Assembly (NCBI RefSeq): GCF_900114675.1
Contig: NZ_FOZM01000001.1
Location: 682,001-746,000 of the forward strand
DNA from: Yoonia litorea
GTDB lineage: Bacteria > Pseudomonadota > Alphaproteobacteria > Rhodobacterales > Rhodobacteraceae
Length of the DNA: 64,000 nt
Reading direction: 5' to 3'
Below are positions 43,106 to 50,980 of this stretch, piece after piece. The notes beneath the pieces are model-generated. The model made no database searches, was not told where the DNA came from, and was given only the letters and a program-made list of their open reading frames with translations. The translations under genes and the position numbers were made by a program. Within the stretch, counting starts at the first letter, position 1, and each line of letters starts with the position of its first letter.

Positions 43106-44542
43106 ATGGCAAGTAACGCAATCGGGACCCCGGAGCAGCTCCGCGATCCCAACTACACACCGGCGCTGCACCGCGCCATCCCGCTGGGGATCCAGCATGT
43201 ACTGGCGATGTTCGTCTCGAACGTCACACCGGCCATCATCGTGGCAGGTGCCGCAGGTTTCGGGTTTGGGTCAAATAGCCCCGACTTTCCAGAACTGCTC
43301 TACCTCATTCAGATGTCGATGCTTTTTGCGGGTGTTGCGACACTGCTCCAGACAATCACTCTGGGGCCGGTCGGCGCGGCGCTGCCGATCGTGCAGGGCA
43401 CATCCTTTGCATTTATTCCAATCATGATTCCGCTGGTTGCAGGGAAAGGCGTTGATGGTCTGGCCGCTCTCTTTGGTGGTGTGATCATTGGTGGTCTGTT
43501 CCATGCGGTCTTGGGTCTTTTTATCGGCAAGATCCGCTTTGCCTTGCCGCCGCTTGTGACGGGGCTTGTGGTCACGATGATCGGTCTCGCGCTGGTCAAA
43601 GTCGGCATCCAGTATGCAGCCGGTGGCGTGCCTGCCATCGGAACACCTGAATACGGCAGTCTGCTGAACTGGTCTGCGGCTTTGGTCGTGATCTTTGTCA
43701 CACTGGGGCTCAAGTTCTTCACATCCGGTATGCTCTCGATCTCTGCTGTTCTGATCGGTCTGATTGTCGGTTACTTCTACGCTCTGGGCGTTGGTATCCT
43801 CGATTGGGCTGCCGTCACCGGGTCATGGGAGCGGTCAGCCGCCTTCGCACTGCCGCAGCCATTCAAGTACGGCTTCGAGTTTTCGGCCGCTGCGGTTATC
43901 GGTTTCTGCCTGATGGCCTTTATCTCGGCGATTGAAACCGTGGGTGACGTCTCGGGGATCACCAAAGGCGGTGCGGGCCGCGAAGCAACAGAAAAGGAAA
44001 TCGAAGGCGCGACATATGCTGACGGTTTCGGCACGGCGCTCGCCGGTGTCTTTGGCGGCTTCCCGAACACGTCCTTCAGCCAGAATGTCGGGCTGATCGC
44101 GATGACGGGCGTCATGTCACGTCATGTGGTCACTTGCGGTGCGATCTTCCTGATCGTCTGCGGCCTGATCCCCAAGGTGGGCGGCGTCATTCGCACTGTT
44201 CCTATCGAAGTGCTGGGAGGTGGCGTCATCGTCATGTTCGGCATGGTTGTCGCGGCTGGCATCTCGATGCTGTCGGACGTCAACTGGAACCGCCGGAACA
44301 TGGTGATTTTCGCAATCTCGCTGTCCATCGGTCTGGGTCTGCAACTGGAGCCTGCCGCTGTTGCCGGTCTGCCTGACACAGCCCGCATCCTGATGACTTC
44401 GGGTCTGCTGCCAGCAGCATTCCTCGCGATCATCCTCAATCTGATCCTGCCAGAGGAACTGACTGAAGAGTCGACAGAGGAAGTGTCTGGCGGTCTGCAT
44501 GGTCACGGCAAAGGCGCTCTGGCCGCAGACGACGGGCGTTAA
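43106..44542 (+). CDS. NCS2-family xanthine/urate permease
   Basis: The start at 43106 is chosen because GGGAGGGACAGGACA precedes it; a Met at 43082 would add eight residues. The 478-residue protein has about twelve to fourteen helices. The NAT signature SQNVGLIAMTG (Gln-Asn-x-Gly-x4-Thr-Gly) lies near residue 325. Members import uracil, xanthine or urate with H+ or Na+. The position between allA and allE makes urate or xanthine the likely substrate. A strong terminator follows. Confidence 0.9.
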   Translation: MASNAIGTPEQLRDPNYTPALHRAIPLGIQHVLAMFVSNVTPAIIVAGAAGFGFGSNSPDFPELLYLIQMSMLFAGVATLLQTITLGPVGAALPIVQGTSFAFIPIMIPLVAGKGVDGLAALFGGVIIGGLFHAVLGLFIGKIRFALPPLVTGLVVTMIGLALVKVGIQYAAGGVPAIGTPEYGSLLNWSAALVVIFVTLGLKFFTSGMLSISAVLIGLIVGYFYALGVGILDWAAVTGSWERSAAFALPQPFKYGFEFSAAAVIGFCLMAFISAIETVGDVSGITKGGAGREATEKEIEGATYADGFGTALAGVFGGFPNTSFSQNVGLIAMTGVMSRHVVTCGAIFLIVCGLIPKVGGVIRTVPIEVLGGGVIVMFGMVVAAGISMLSDVNWNRRNMVIFAISLSIGLGLQLEPAAVAGLPDTARILMTSGLLPAAFLAIILNLILPEELTEESTEEVSGGLHGHGKGALAADDGR

Positions 44543-44563
44543 CAGACGCGCATAGAAAAAGTG

Positions 44564-44591
44564 AAAGGCCCGGTCGTTTGACCGGGCCTTT
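44564..44591 (+). terminator. Rho-independent terminator after the permease gene
   Basis: A perfect 12-bp GC-rich stem (AAAGGCCCGGTC at 44564-44575 with its complement at 44580-44591) with a GTTT loop runs into a T-rich tail. It ends the puuE-allA-permease transcript and may also serve allE coming from the other side. Confidence 0.93.
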
Positions 44592-44655
44592 TGTTTGTTA
44601 CAGAGCTTTTTGGCAGCGCAGCCGCTTTGTGCAAAATGTGCTGCGGATTTGTGTC

Positions 44656-45495
44656 TTAAGCCTTGGTGAGCGGCGCGTGACCAAGCGGCATATGCCGGTT
44701 TACATCCTTGTAAAGCAGATACCGGAATTTGCCGGGACCACCGGCGTAGCAGGCCTGCGGGCAGAACGCGCGCAACCACATAAAGTCACCGGCTTCCACT
44801 TCGACCCAGTCGTTGTTGAGCTTGTAGACAGCCTTGCCTTCCAAGACGTAAAGCCCGTGCTCCATCACGTGCGTTTCCAGAAACGGAATAACAGCTCCGG
44901 GTTCGAACGTGACGATGGTCACATGCATGTCGTGGCGCAAATCCGCCGGATCGACAAAGCGGGTCGTCGCCCATTTGCCGTCGGTATCAGGCATGACGGT
45001 CGGTGCGATATCCTGTTCGTTGGCAATGATGACCTCTGGCAGGCCAAGACCCGGAACGGCCTGATAGGCTTTGCGGATCCAGTGAAACCGCAGCATCGCA
45101 TCAGAGGTATTGTGAAGCTGCCAGTCCGATCCCGCTGGCAGATATGCGTAGCCGCCTTCGGTCAAATGATGTGTTTCGCCTTCAGCGGTCAGCGTCGCGG
45201 TGCCTTCAACAACGAAAAGCACAGCTTGCGCACTTTTGTCTGTTTCCGGGCGCTCAGACCCGCCACCGGGGGCCACTTCCATGATGTATTGCGAGAAGGT
45301 CTCTGCAAAACCTGACATGGGGCGGGCGATGACCCACAGCCGTGTTTTCTCCCAAAAGGGGAGGAAGCTCGTCGTGATGTCCCGCATCGTGCCTTTGGGC
45401 AACACCGCGTATGCATCTGTGAAAATTGCCCTGTCAGTCAATAGCTGGGTTTGCGGTGGATGACCGCCGGTGGGCGCGAAGTATTTGCCGGACAT
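44656..45495 (-). CDS. allE: (S)-ureidoglycine aminohydrolase
   Basis: A 279-residue bicupin of the AllE/UGHY type. The N-terminal YFAPTGGHPPQTQLLTDRA and TRLWVIARPMSGFAETFSQY are recognisable. The second cupin holds the manganese site in VIPFLETHVMEHGLYVLEG, with GDFMWLRAFCPQACYAGG near the end. It releases ammonia from S-ureidoglycine to give S-ureidoglycolate, the substrate of AllA. The gene faces the permease gene across the shared terminator. Allantoate amidohydrolase, which would supply its substrate, is not clearly present nearby. Confidence 0.93.
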   Translation of the reverse strand: MSGKYFAPTGGHPPQTQLLTDRAIFTDAYAVLPKGTMRDITTSFLPFWEKTRLWVIARPMSGFAETFSQYIMEVAPGGGSERPETDKSAQAVLFVVEGTATLTAEGETHHLTEGGYAYLPAGSDWQLHNTSDAMLRFHWIRKAYQAVPGLGLPEVIIANEQDIAPTVMPDTDGKWATTRFVDPADLRHDMHVTIVTFEPGAVIPFLETHVMEHGLYVLEGKAVYKLNNDWVEVEAGDFMWLRAFCPQACYAGGPGKFRYLLYKDVNRHMPLGHAPLTKA

Positions 45496-45721
45496 GCTGA
45501 ATCCTAAGATAAAATCCCGAACCGATTATGGAATTCGATCTTGCCCGACACCACCCGGCATTCCCCGACAAGACTTTTCGGTTAGTTTTGATAATGCACG
45601 GCATTGCGCGGAAAACCGAGACATAGCGCATCTCCCAGCAATGGGCTAATCATCAATGCCCTTGCGACAGAGCCTGATCCGCGTGGCGGTCAGATCCGGT
45701 GCACAACGAGGAAGGGACAAC

Positions 45722-45800
45722 ATGTCATCAGACCCGCAAAACAACGCGTTTCGTCATGCGACGCAGACCGCGCATCGTCGGACGGCCTCCCAGCCCGCTC
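45722..45800 (+). pseudogene. Possible truncated gene start in a 308-bp gap
   Basis: The gap 45496-45803 contains an ATG at 45722 behind a very good ribosome site (GAGGAAGGGACAAC). The frame begins MSSDPQNNAFRHATQ and then runs head-on into the 3' end of the DUF1330 gene. The frame stays open to 45928 but no family is recognisable after the first 20 residues. It looks like the promoter and first codons of a gene whose body was lost. This is a weak call; the rest of the gap shows nothing else. Confidence 0.25.
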
Positions 45801-45803
45801 GTT

Positions 45804-46091
45804 TCAGTCGACACCTTCAACAAACTTATAGTCCCGGTCCGAGGCGGGAAGCCCATAGCTCAGCGCCTCTTGGTATTCCTCGCCATGATAGAAGGCCTTG
45901 GCCGTTGCCATATCGGCAAAACGGATGATCACACAGCGCGGCTTTGTCGTGCCTTCCATGACTTCGACCTGCCCGCCGCGCACCAGAAACTCTCCACCGT
46001 ATTTCGCGACAGCGGGGCCCGCCAATTCGGCATACTTCGCGTAAGCCTCTGAATCTTTTACGTCGACCTGGATAATGGCATAGACGGCCAT
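45804..46091 (-). CDS. DUF1330 domain-containing protein
   Basis: A 95-residue protein of the DUF1330 ferredoxin-like-fold family, recognisable from the opening VYAIIQVDVKDSEAYAKYAELAGPAVAKYGGEFLVRGG and the RFADMATAKAFYHGEEYQEA segment. GGGAGGAAAAC precedes the start. Members are small dimeric proteins related to antibiotic-biosynthesis monooxygenases and mostly of unknown activity. It lies 79 bp downstream of rutR on the same strand and is probably co-transcribed with it. That suggests a minor role in pyrimidine breakdown, perhaps dealing with a reactive intermediate. Confidence 0.85.
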   Translation of the reverse strand: MAVYAIIQVDVKDSEAYAKYAELAGPAVAKYGGEFLVRGGQVEVMEGTTKPRCVIIRFADMATAKAFYHGEEYQEALSYGLPASDRDYKFVEGVD

Positions 46092-46170
46092 GCTTGTTTT
46101 CCTCCCGCATACAGCAAACAGTTCGTGCGACCATGCAATCCTTTTCGCATGAAGAAAAGGCGCGGTTGCA

Positions 46171-46773
46171 TCAAGGCGTCAGCAAACGCCGCAACAGGGT
46201 TTCCAGATAGTCGCCAGCGCTTTCAAAGGGGTCCTGATCGCCCATGATTGCGCGGACCTGCACGGCGAAATCTGCATAATGCTGCGTCAGCGCCCAGATC
46301 GTGAAGATCAGATGATAGGGATCGACAGGGCGGATCGCACCAGCCTCGACCCATTTGGTAATCACCTGATGCGTCTGATCGGTCAGGTCGCGCAGCTCTC
46401 CTTGCAGAACATTGTTGATATGTGGCGCACCTTGCAGGATTTCATTGGCAAAGAGGCGGCTTTCGCGCGGAAACCGTTTGGACATATCGAGCTTGCGATG
46501 GGCATAGGCCAAAAGCTCTTCCACCGGATCACCCGTCGGATCGAGGCGCTTGAGCGGATCAATCCACGTTTCCAACAACTGCGCCAGAAGAGCTGCATGG
46601 ATCGCCTCTTTGGATGGGAAGTAATAAAGTAGGTTCGCCTTCGACAAACCGGCGGCTTCGCTGATCTGGTCAAGCGTCGAGCCGCGAAATCCGAACTGCG
46701 AAAAAACATCGAGACTCGCGCCGAGGATGATCGCCTCGTTGCGCAACTGAATCCGGGTTTTTGGTTTTTTCAT
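46171..46773 (-). CDS. rutR: TetR-family pyrimidine regulator RutR
   Basis: The start at 46773 gives 200 residues, the usual RutR length; the open frame reaches back to 46878 without support. The DNA-binding block QFGFRGSTLDQISEAAGLSKANLLYYFPSKEAI is very close to that of E. coli RutR. The gene is divergent from the ureidopropionase gene, and a perfect RutR box lies between them. RutR releases DNA when it binds uracil or thymine, so it should repress the pyrimidine genes and possibly itself. Confidence 0.9.
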   Translation of the reverse strand: MKKPKTRIQLRNEAIILGASLDVFSQFGFRGSTLDQISEAAGLSKANLLYYFPSKEAIHAALLAQLLETWIDPLKRLDPTGDPVEELLAYAHRKLDMSKRFPRESRLFANEILQGAPHINNVLQGELRDLTDQTHQVITKWVEAGAIRPVDPYHLIFTIWALTQHYADFAVQVRAIMGDQDPFESAGDYLETLLRRLLTP

Positions 46774-46899
46774 GCCCGCCCTTTGCTGCATTTTTGGGCG
46801 TAGCGCTTCCGCGATATCAATGGTTTGCCCTTGTTCAACGCAAATGCCCGCTCTTTTGGCAGAGAACTTGACTGCCAATGGGCAACTGATAGCGTTGTT

Positions 46900-46915
46900 T
46901 TGACCAGTTGGTCAA
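46900..46915. promoter_or_regulatory. RutR box upstream of pydC and rutR
   Basis: TTGACCAGTTGGTCAA matches the published E. coli RutR consensus TTGACCAnnTGGTCAA at every defined position. It sits 22 bp upstream of the ureidopropionase start and about 127 bp upstream of the rutR start, so one bound dimer could repress both directions. Confidence 0.9.
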
Positions 46916-46936
46916 ACTACGACAAGGAGCCTCACC

Positions 46937-48187
46937 ATGCCTGCACCCGGAGAAAACCTGCGCATCAATGGCTCGCGTCTATGGGACAGCCTGATGGAAA
47001 TGGCCAAGATCGGCCCCGGTGTTGCAGGTGGCAACAACCGTCAGACGCTGACCGACGCCGACAGCGAAGGCCGCCATTTGTTCCAGAAATGGTGTGACGA
47101 GGCCGGTTGCACGATGGGTGTTGACGAAATCGGCAATATGTTCGCGCGTCGCGAAGGCACCGACCCTGATGCACTGCCGGTCTATGTGGGCAGCCACCTC
47201 GACACCCAGCCCACTGGCGGCAAATACGATGGGGTGCTGGGCGTGCTCGGCGGGTTGGAGATCATCCGCACAATGAACGATCTCGATATCAAGACAAAAC
47301 ACCCGATCGTGGTCACAAACTGGACCAACGAAGAGGGCACACGATTTGCACCTGCCATGCTGGCCTCTGGCGTATTTGCAGGCAAGCACACGCTAGAATG
47401 GGCGCGCGACCGCGTTGATGCCGACGGCAAGAAGTTCGGCGACGAACTCGACCGGATTGGCTGGAAAGGCGATGAAAAGGTCGGTGCGCGCAAGATGCAC
47501 GCCTTCTTTGAATTGCACATTGAACAGGGACCGATCCTCGAGGCCGAAGGCAAGGATATCGGTGTCGTCACTCACGGACAGGGCCTGCGCTGGATCGAAT
47601 GCACCGTGACCGGCAAGGAAAGCCATACCGGATCAACGCCAATGCATATGCGCAAGAACGCGGGCCGTGGTCTCGCGCTCGTGACCGAACTGGTCCATGA
47701 GATCGCAATGAAGAACCAGCCCAACGCCGTTGGTGCCATCGGCCACATCGACGTCTACCCCAACAGCCGCAACGTGATCCCCGGCAAGGTGGTCTTTACC
47801 GTCGATATGCGCACACACCTTTTGGACAAGCTGAACGCGATGGTCGCAGAATTTGAAGAACGCGCTCCAAAGCTCTGCGAAGAGATCGGTGTGTCGTTTT
47901 CCTGTGAAATCGTTGGCCAGTTCGACCCGCCCGCCTTTGACGAAGGCTGCGTAAAGGCAGTCCGCGACGCGGCCGAACGACTGGGTTACAGCCACATGGA
48001 TATTGTTTCGGGTGCTGGGCATGACGCCTGCTGGATCAATGATCTCTATCCGACAGCGATGGTGATGTGCCCTTGCGTGGATGGGCTGAGCCACCATGAG
48101 GCCGAAGAAATCAGCCCTGAATGGGCGGCGGCGGGTGCAGATGTGCTGATGCATGCGGTGCTGGAAACAGCGGAGATTGTGGGGTGA
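46937..48187 (+). CDS. pydC: Zn-dependent M20 amidohydrolase, probable beta-ureidopropionase
   Basis: A 416-residue M20-family hydrolase. The dinuclear metal site is visible as GSHLDTQPTGGKYDG (His, Asp), the WTNEEGTRF acidic pair, HIEQGP and the C-terminal SGAGHDACW and HHEAEE segments. The family contains beta-ureidopropionase, N-carbamoyl amino acid amidohydrolase and allantoate amidohydrolase. The RutR box directly upstream and the dihydropyrimidinase downstream favour beta-ureidopropionase, which makes beta-alanine or beta-aminoisobutyrate. Activity on allantoate cannot be excluded. Confidence 0.85.
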   Translation: MPAPGENLRINGSRLWDSLMEMAKIGPGVAGGNNRQTLTDADSEGRHLFQKWCDEAGCTMGVDEIGNMFARREGTDPDALPVYVGSHLDTQPTGGKYDGVLGVLGGLEIIRTMNDLDIKTKHPIVVTNWTNEEGTRFAPAMLASGVFAGKHTLEWARDRVDADGKKFGDELDRIGWKGDEKVGARKMHAFFELHIEQGPILEAEGKDIGVVTHGQGLRWIECTVTGKESHTGSTPMHMRKNAGRGLALVTELVHEIAMKNQPNAVGAIGHIDVYPNSRNVIPGKVVFTVDMRTHLLDKLNAMVAEFEERAPKLCEEIGVSFSCEIVGQFDPPAFDEGCVKAVRDAAERLGYSHMDIVSGAGHDACWINDLYPTAMVMCPCVDGLSHHEAEEISPEWAAAGADVLMHAVLETAEIVG

Positions 48188-48208
48188 CAGTTTCGCTTCC
48201 ATCAACCG

Positions 48209-48267
48209 CCCCGGACTTGATCCGGGGCCCCACTCTCTTTGCCAGAGGCCCCGGATCAAGTCTGGGG
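48209..48267. repeat. Inverted pair of 19-bp palindromic repeats
   Basis: CCCCGGACTTGATCCGGGG (48209-48227) and its near-exact reverse complement (48249-48267, one change) face each other across 21 bp. Each unit can itself fold into a 7-bp stem with a 5-nt loop. The pair stands between the ureidopropionase stop and the GIY-YIG gene. Confidence 0.9.
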
Positions 48268-48316
48268 CGAGATCAGCGTAAACCTCGTCTTAACCATGCT
48301 GCGGGATCAGGGACCT

Positions 48317-48601
48317 ATGCAGCATTTCGTCTACATCATGGCCTCGGGGCCGAGGGGCGCGATCTACATCGGACGTTCGCGGAACTTGCGTGCTCGGGTC
48401 GAGCAACATCGCGCGGGACTTTCCGTGCACACGTCCAGATACAAGATCAGATGGCTGGTCTGGTTCGAAGTGCAGGACGATTTTGCGACCAGCTTGCAGA
48501 GGGAGCGCGCGCTCAAGCGTTGGCGGCGCGACTGGAAAAACCAATTGATCGAAGCGACAAATCCACACTGGCAAGACATCACGGCCCACATCCCGATCTG
48601 A
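48317..48601 (+). CDS. Small GIY-YIG nuclease domain protein
   Basis: The start at 48317 gives 94 residues beginning MQHFVYIMASGP; an earlier Met at 48296 is possible. The GIY-YIG core is VYIMA...AIYIGRSRNLRARVEQHR, with the catalytic-type Arg and the later FEVQDDFATSLQRERALKRWRRDWK segment. This is a single-domain YhbQ/UPF0213-type protein without extra DNA-binding parts. It is inserted between two pyrimidine catabolic genes and flanked on both sides by 19-bp palindromes of the same family. The association suggests it may act on, or spread with, these repeats. Biochemical function unknown. Confidence 0.85.
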   Translation: MQHFVYIMASGPRGAIYIGRSRNLRARVEQHRAGLSVHTSRYKIRWLVWFEVQDDFATSLQRERALKRWRRDWKNQLIEATNPHWQDITAHIPI

Positions 48602-48613
48602 TCCGGTGCGAGA

Positions 48614-48632
48614 CCCCGGATCAAGTCCGGGG
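48614..48632. repeat. 19-bp palindromic repeat downstream of the GIY-YIG gene
   Basis: CCCCGGATCAAGTCCGGGG is the third copy in this short interval and has the same orientation as the copy at 48249-48267, so these two bracket the GIY-YIG gene. It lies 26 bp before the dihydropyrimidinase start. Confidence 0.9.
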
Positions 48633-48657
48633 CGGGTGAAGACAGGGAGACAACAAA

Positions 48658-50112
48658 ATGACCAAAGTCATCAAGAACGGCACCATCGTCACACATGATC
48701 TGACCTACAAGGCGGATGTCCTGATCGATGGCGGCAAGATCATCGAGATTGGCGCTGATCTCAAGGGCGACGAAGAACTCGACGCCACCGGTTGCTATGT
48801 CATGCCCGGTGGGATTGACCCCCATGTGCATCTGGAAATGCCGTTCATGGGCACCTATTCCAGCGATGATTTTGAAAGCGGGACGCGCGCCGCACTTGCG
48901 GGCGGGACAACGATGGTTGTGGACTTCTGCCTGCCCAACCAAGGCGAAAGCCTGCTGGACGCGATCAAGCGTTGGGACAACAAATCGACCCGTGCCAACT
49001 GCGACTATTCCTTCCATATGGCTGTGACATGGTGGGGCGAGCAGGTCTTCAACGACATGAAAACCGTGATCGAGGAGCGCGGCATCAACACATTCAAGCA
49101 CTTCCTGGCCTACAAGGGCGCGTTGATGGTGAACGATGACGAACTCTTTTCTTCCTTCAACCGTCTCGCGGAATTGGGCGGGATTGCGATGGTCCATGCC
49201 GAAAATGGCGATGTTGTAGCAGAGCTTTCCGCCAAACTGCTGGCCGAAGGCAACACCGGGCCAGAGGCGCACGCCTATTCGCGGCCCAGCCAGGTTGAAG
49301 GCGAGGCCACCAACCGCGCGATCATGATCGCCGACATGGCCGGTGTGCCGCTCTATGTGGTGCATACATCCTGCGAGGAAGCGCATGAAGCCATCCGCCG
49401 CGCCCGACAGCAGGGCAAGCGCGTCTGGGGCGAGCCGCTGATCCAGCACCTGACGCTGGACGAAAGCGAATATTTCAACGCCGACTGGGACCATGCGGCA
49501 CGCCGGGTCATGTCGCCCCCATTCCGCAACAAAAAGCATCAGGACAGCCTTTGGGCCGGTCTGCAGTCAGGCTCGCTTTCCGTTGTTGCCACGGACCATT
49601 GTGCATTCACAACCGAACAGAAGCGCTATGGCGTCGGTGATTTCACCAAGATTCCCAACGGCACCGGCGGGCTTGAGGACCGGATGCCGATGCTCTGGAC
49701 GCATGGGGTGGCCACTGGCCGGCTGACGCCGAATGAATTCGTGGCCGTGACATCGACCAATATCGCCAAGATCCTGAATTGCTACCCGAAAAAAGGTGCG
49801 ATCCTCGTGGGCGCAGACGCCGATCTGGTGGTCTGGGACCCTGAGAAGGAAAAGACGATCTCGGCCGGGGCGCAGCAATCGGCGATCGACTACAACGTCT
49901 TTGAAGGACAGAAGGTCAAAGGTCTGCCGCGCTTTACGCTGACCCGTGGCAAGGTCGCGATCCACGACGGCGAAGTCCGCACCGAAGAAGGCTACGGAAA
50001 ATTCGTCAAGCGCCCCGGAAACGGTGTGACTAATCAGGCGCTCAGCACCTGGAAAGAATTGACCGCACCGCGCCCTGTTGAGCGGACAGGTATTCCTGCG
50101 ACGGGGGTTTGA
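48658..50112 (+). CDS. hydA: Dihydropyrimidinase (D-hydantoinase)
   Basis: A 484-residue cyclic amidohydrolase opening dihydrouracil and dihydrothymine rings. Metal and active-site residues are visible: HVH in GIDPHVHLEMPF (about residue 57), the carboxylated Lys in FLAYKGA, His in MVHAENG and VVHTSCEEA, and Asp in ATDHCAF. Length and motifs are those of bacterial dihydropyrimidinases. CAGGGAGACAAC precedes the start. It follows the GIY-YIG/palindrome insertion and leads the transporter genes downstream. Confidence 0.93.
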   Translation: MTKVIKNGTIVTHDLTYKADVLIDGGKIIEIGADLKGDEELDATGCYVMPGGIDPHVHLEMPFMGTYSSDDFESGTRAALAGGTTMVVDFCLPNQGESLLDAIKRWDNKSTRANCDYSFHMAVTWWGEQVFNDMKTVIEERGINTFKHFLAYKGALMVNDDELFSSFNRLAELGGIAMVHAENGDVVAELSAKLLAEGNTGPEAHAYSRPSQVEGEATNRAIMIADMAGVPLYVVHTSCEEAHEAIRRARQQGKRVWGEPLIQHLTLDESEYFNADWDHAARRVMSPPFRNKKHQDSLWAGLQSGSLSVVATDHCAFTTEQKRYGVGDFTKIPNGTGGLEDRMPMLWTHGVATGRLTPNEFVAVTSTNIAKILNCYPKKGAILVGADADLVVWDPEKEKTISAGAQQSAIDYNVFEGQKVKGLPRFTLTRGKVAIHDGEVRTEEGYGKFVKRPGNGVTNQALSTWKELTAPRPVERTGIPATGV

Positions 50113-50155
50113 TCTGCCAAGTCTTGATGTGCCAAGTATCCGTGACGAATACCCA

Positions 50156-50935
50156 ATGACCGCACCCGTAATTTCCGCCAGTTCGCTGGATCTGACATTT
50201 CAGACCAATGACGGTCCCGTTCACGCATTGTCCGATGTGAACCTCGACATCGGAAAGGGTGACTTTGTCAGCTTCATCGGCCCTTCTGGCTGCGGCAAGA
50301 CCACTTTCTTGCGCTGCATCGCGGGGCTTGAAACGCAGACCGGCGGCACGCTTTCGGTCAACGGCATGAGCCCTGATGCTGCACGCCGTGCACGCGCCTA
50401 TGGCTATGTGTTTCAGGCCGCTGGTCTTTATCCATGGCGCACGCTTGAAGGCAACATCCGCCTGCCGCTTGAAATCATGGGCTTTTCTGAAGATGAGAAG
50501 AAGGCGCGCGTCAAACGCGTGCTTGAACTGGTCGAACTGGCAGGCTTTGAAAAGAAGTTTCCATGGCAGTTATCAGGCGGGATGCAGCAGCGGGCCTCAA
50601 TCGCCCGCGCATTGGCATTTGATGCCGAAATCCTGTTGATGGACGAACCCTTCGGCGCACTTGACGAGATTGTCCGCGATCACTTGAACGAGCAACTGCT
50701 AGCCTTGTGGGCTCGCACCGGCAAAACGATTGCTTTTGTGACCCATTCCATCACCGAGGCGGTCTATCTTTCCACAAAGATTGTCGTGATGTCGCCGCGG
50801 CCCGGTCGGATCACCGACGTGATTGAGAGCCCCCTTCCAAAGGAACGGCCTCTCGATATCCGCGATGATCCAACGTTTATCGACATCGCGCATCGGGTCA
50901 GGGAAGGTCTGCGTCTGGGTCATGCTGATGACTGA
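50156..50935 (+). CDS. ABC transporter ATPase (SsuB/TauB/NrtD type)
   Basis: The start at 50156 gives 259 residues; an in-frame Met at 50078 lies inside hydA and is not preferred, although the ribosome site at 50156 is weak. The ATPase has Walker A GPSGCGKTT, a Q-loop at YVFQAAGLYPW, signature LSGGMQQRASIARA and Walker B ILLMDEPFGALDE. It belongs to the class that drives nitrate, taurine, sulfonate and pyrimidine-type importers. With the two permeases and the NMT1/THI5-like binding protein it forms a complete importer inside the RutR-linked gene block. Confidence 0.92.
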   Translation: MTAPVISASSLDLTFQTNDGPVHALSDVNLDIGKGDFVSFIGPSGCGKTTFLRCIAGLETQTGGTLSVNGMSPDAARRARAYGYVFQAAGLYPWRTLEGNIRLPLEIMGFSEDEKKARVKRVLELVELAGFEKKFPWQLSGGMQQRASIARALAFDAEILLMDEPFGALDEIVRDHLNEQLLALWARTGKTIAFVTHSITEAVYLSTKIVVMSPRPGRITDVIESPLPKERPLDIRDDPTFIDIAHRVREGLRLGHADD

Positions 50936-50980
50936 TCTGACGTGCCTGCGCATAAGTCGTGAGCGACTTGGGAGGGCGAA

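Noticed and set aside
46937-48187. Allantoate amidohydrolase as the main call
   Set aside because: The perfect RutR box and the neighbouring dihydropyrimidinase favour beta-ureidopropionase.
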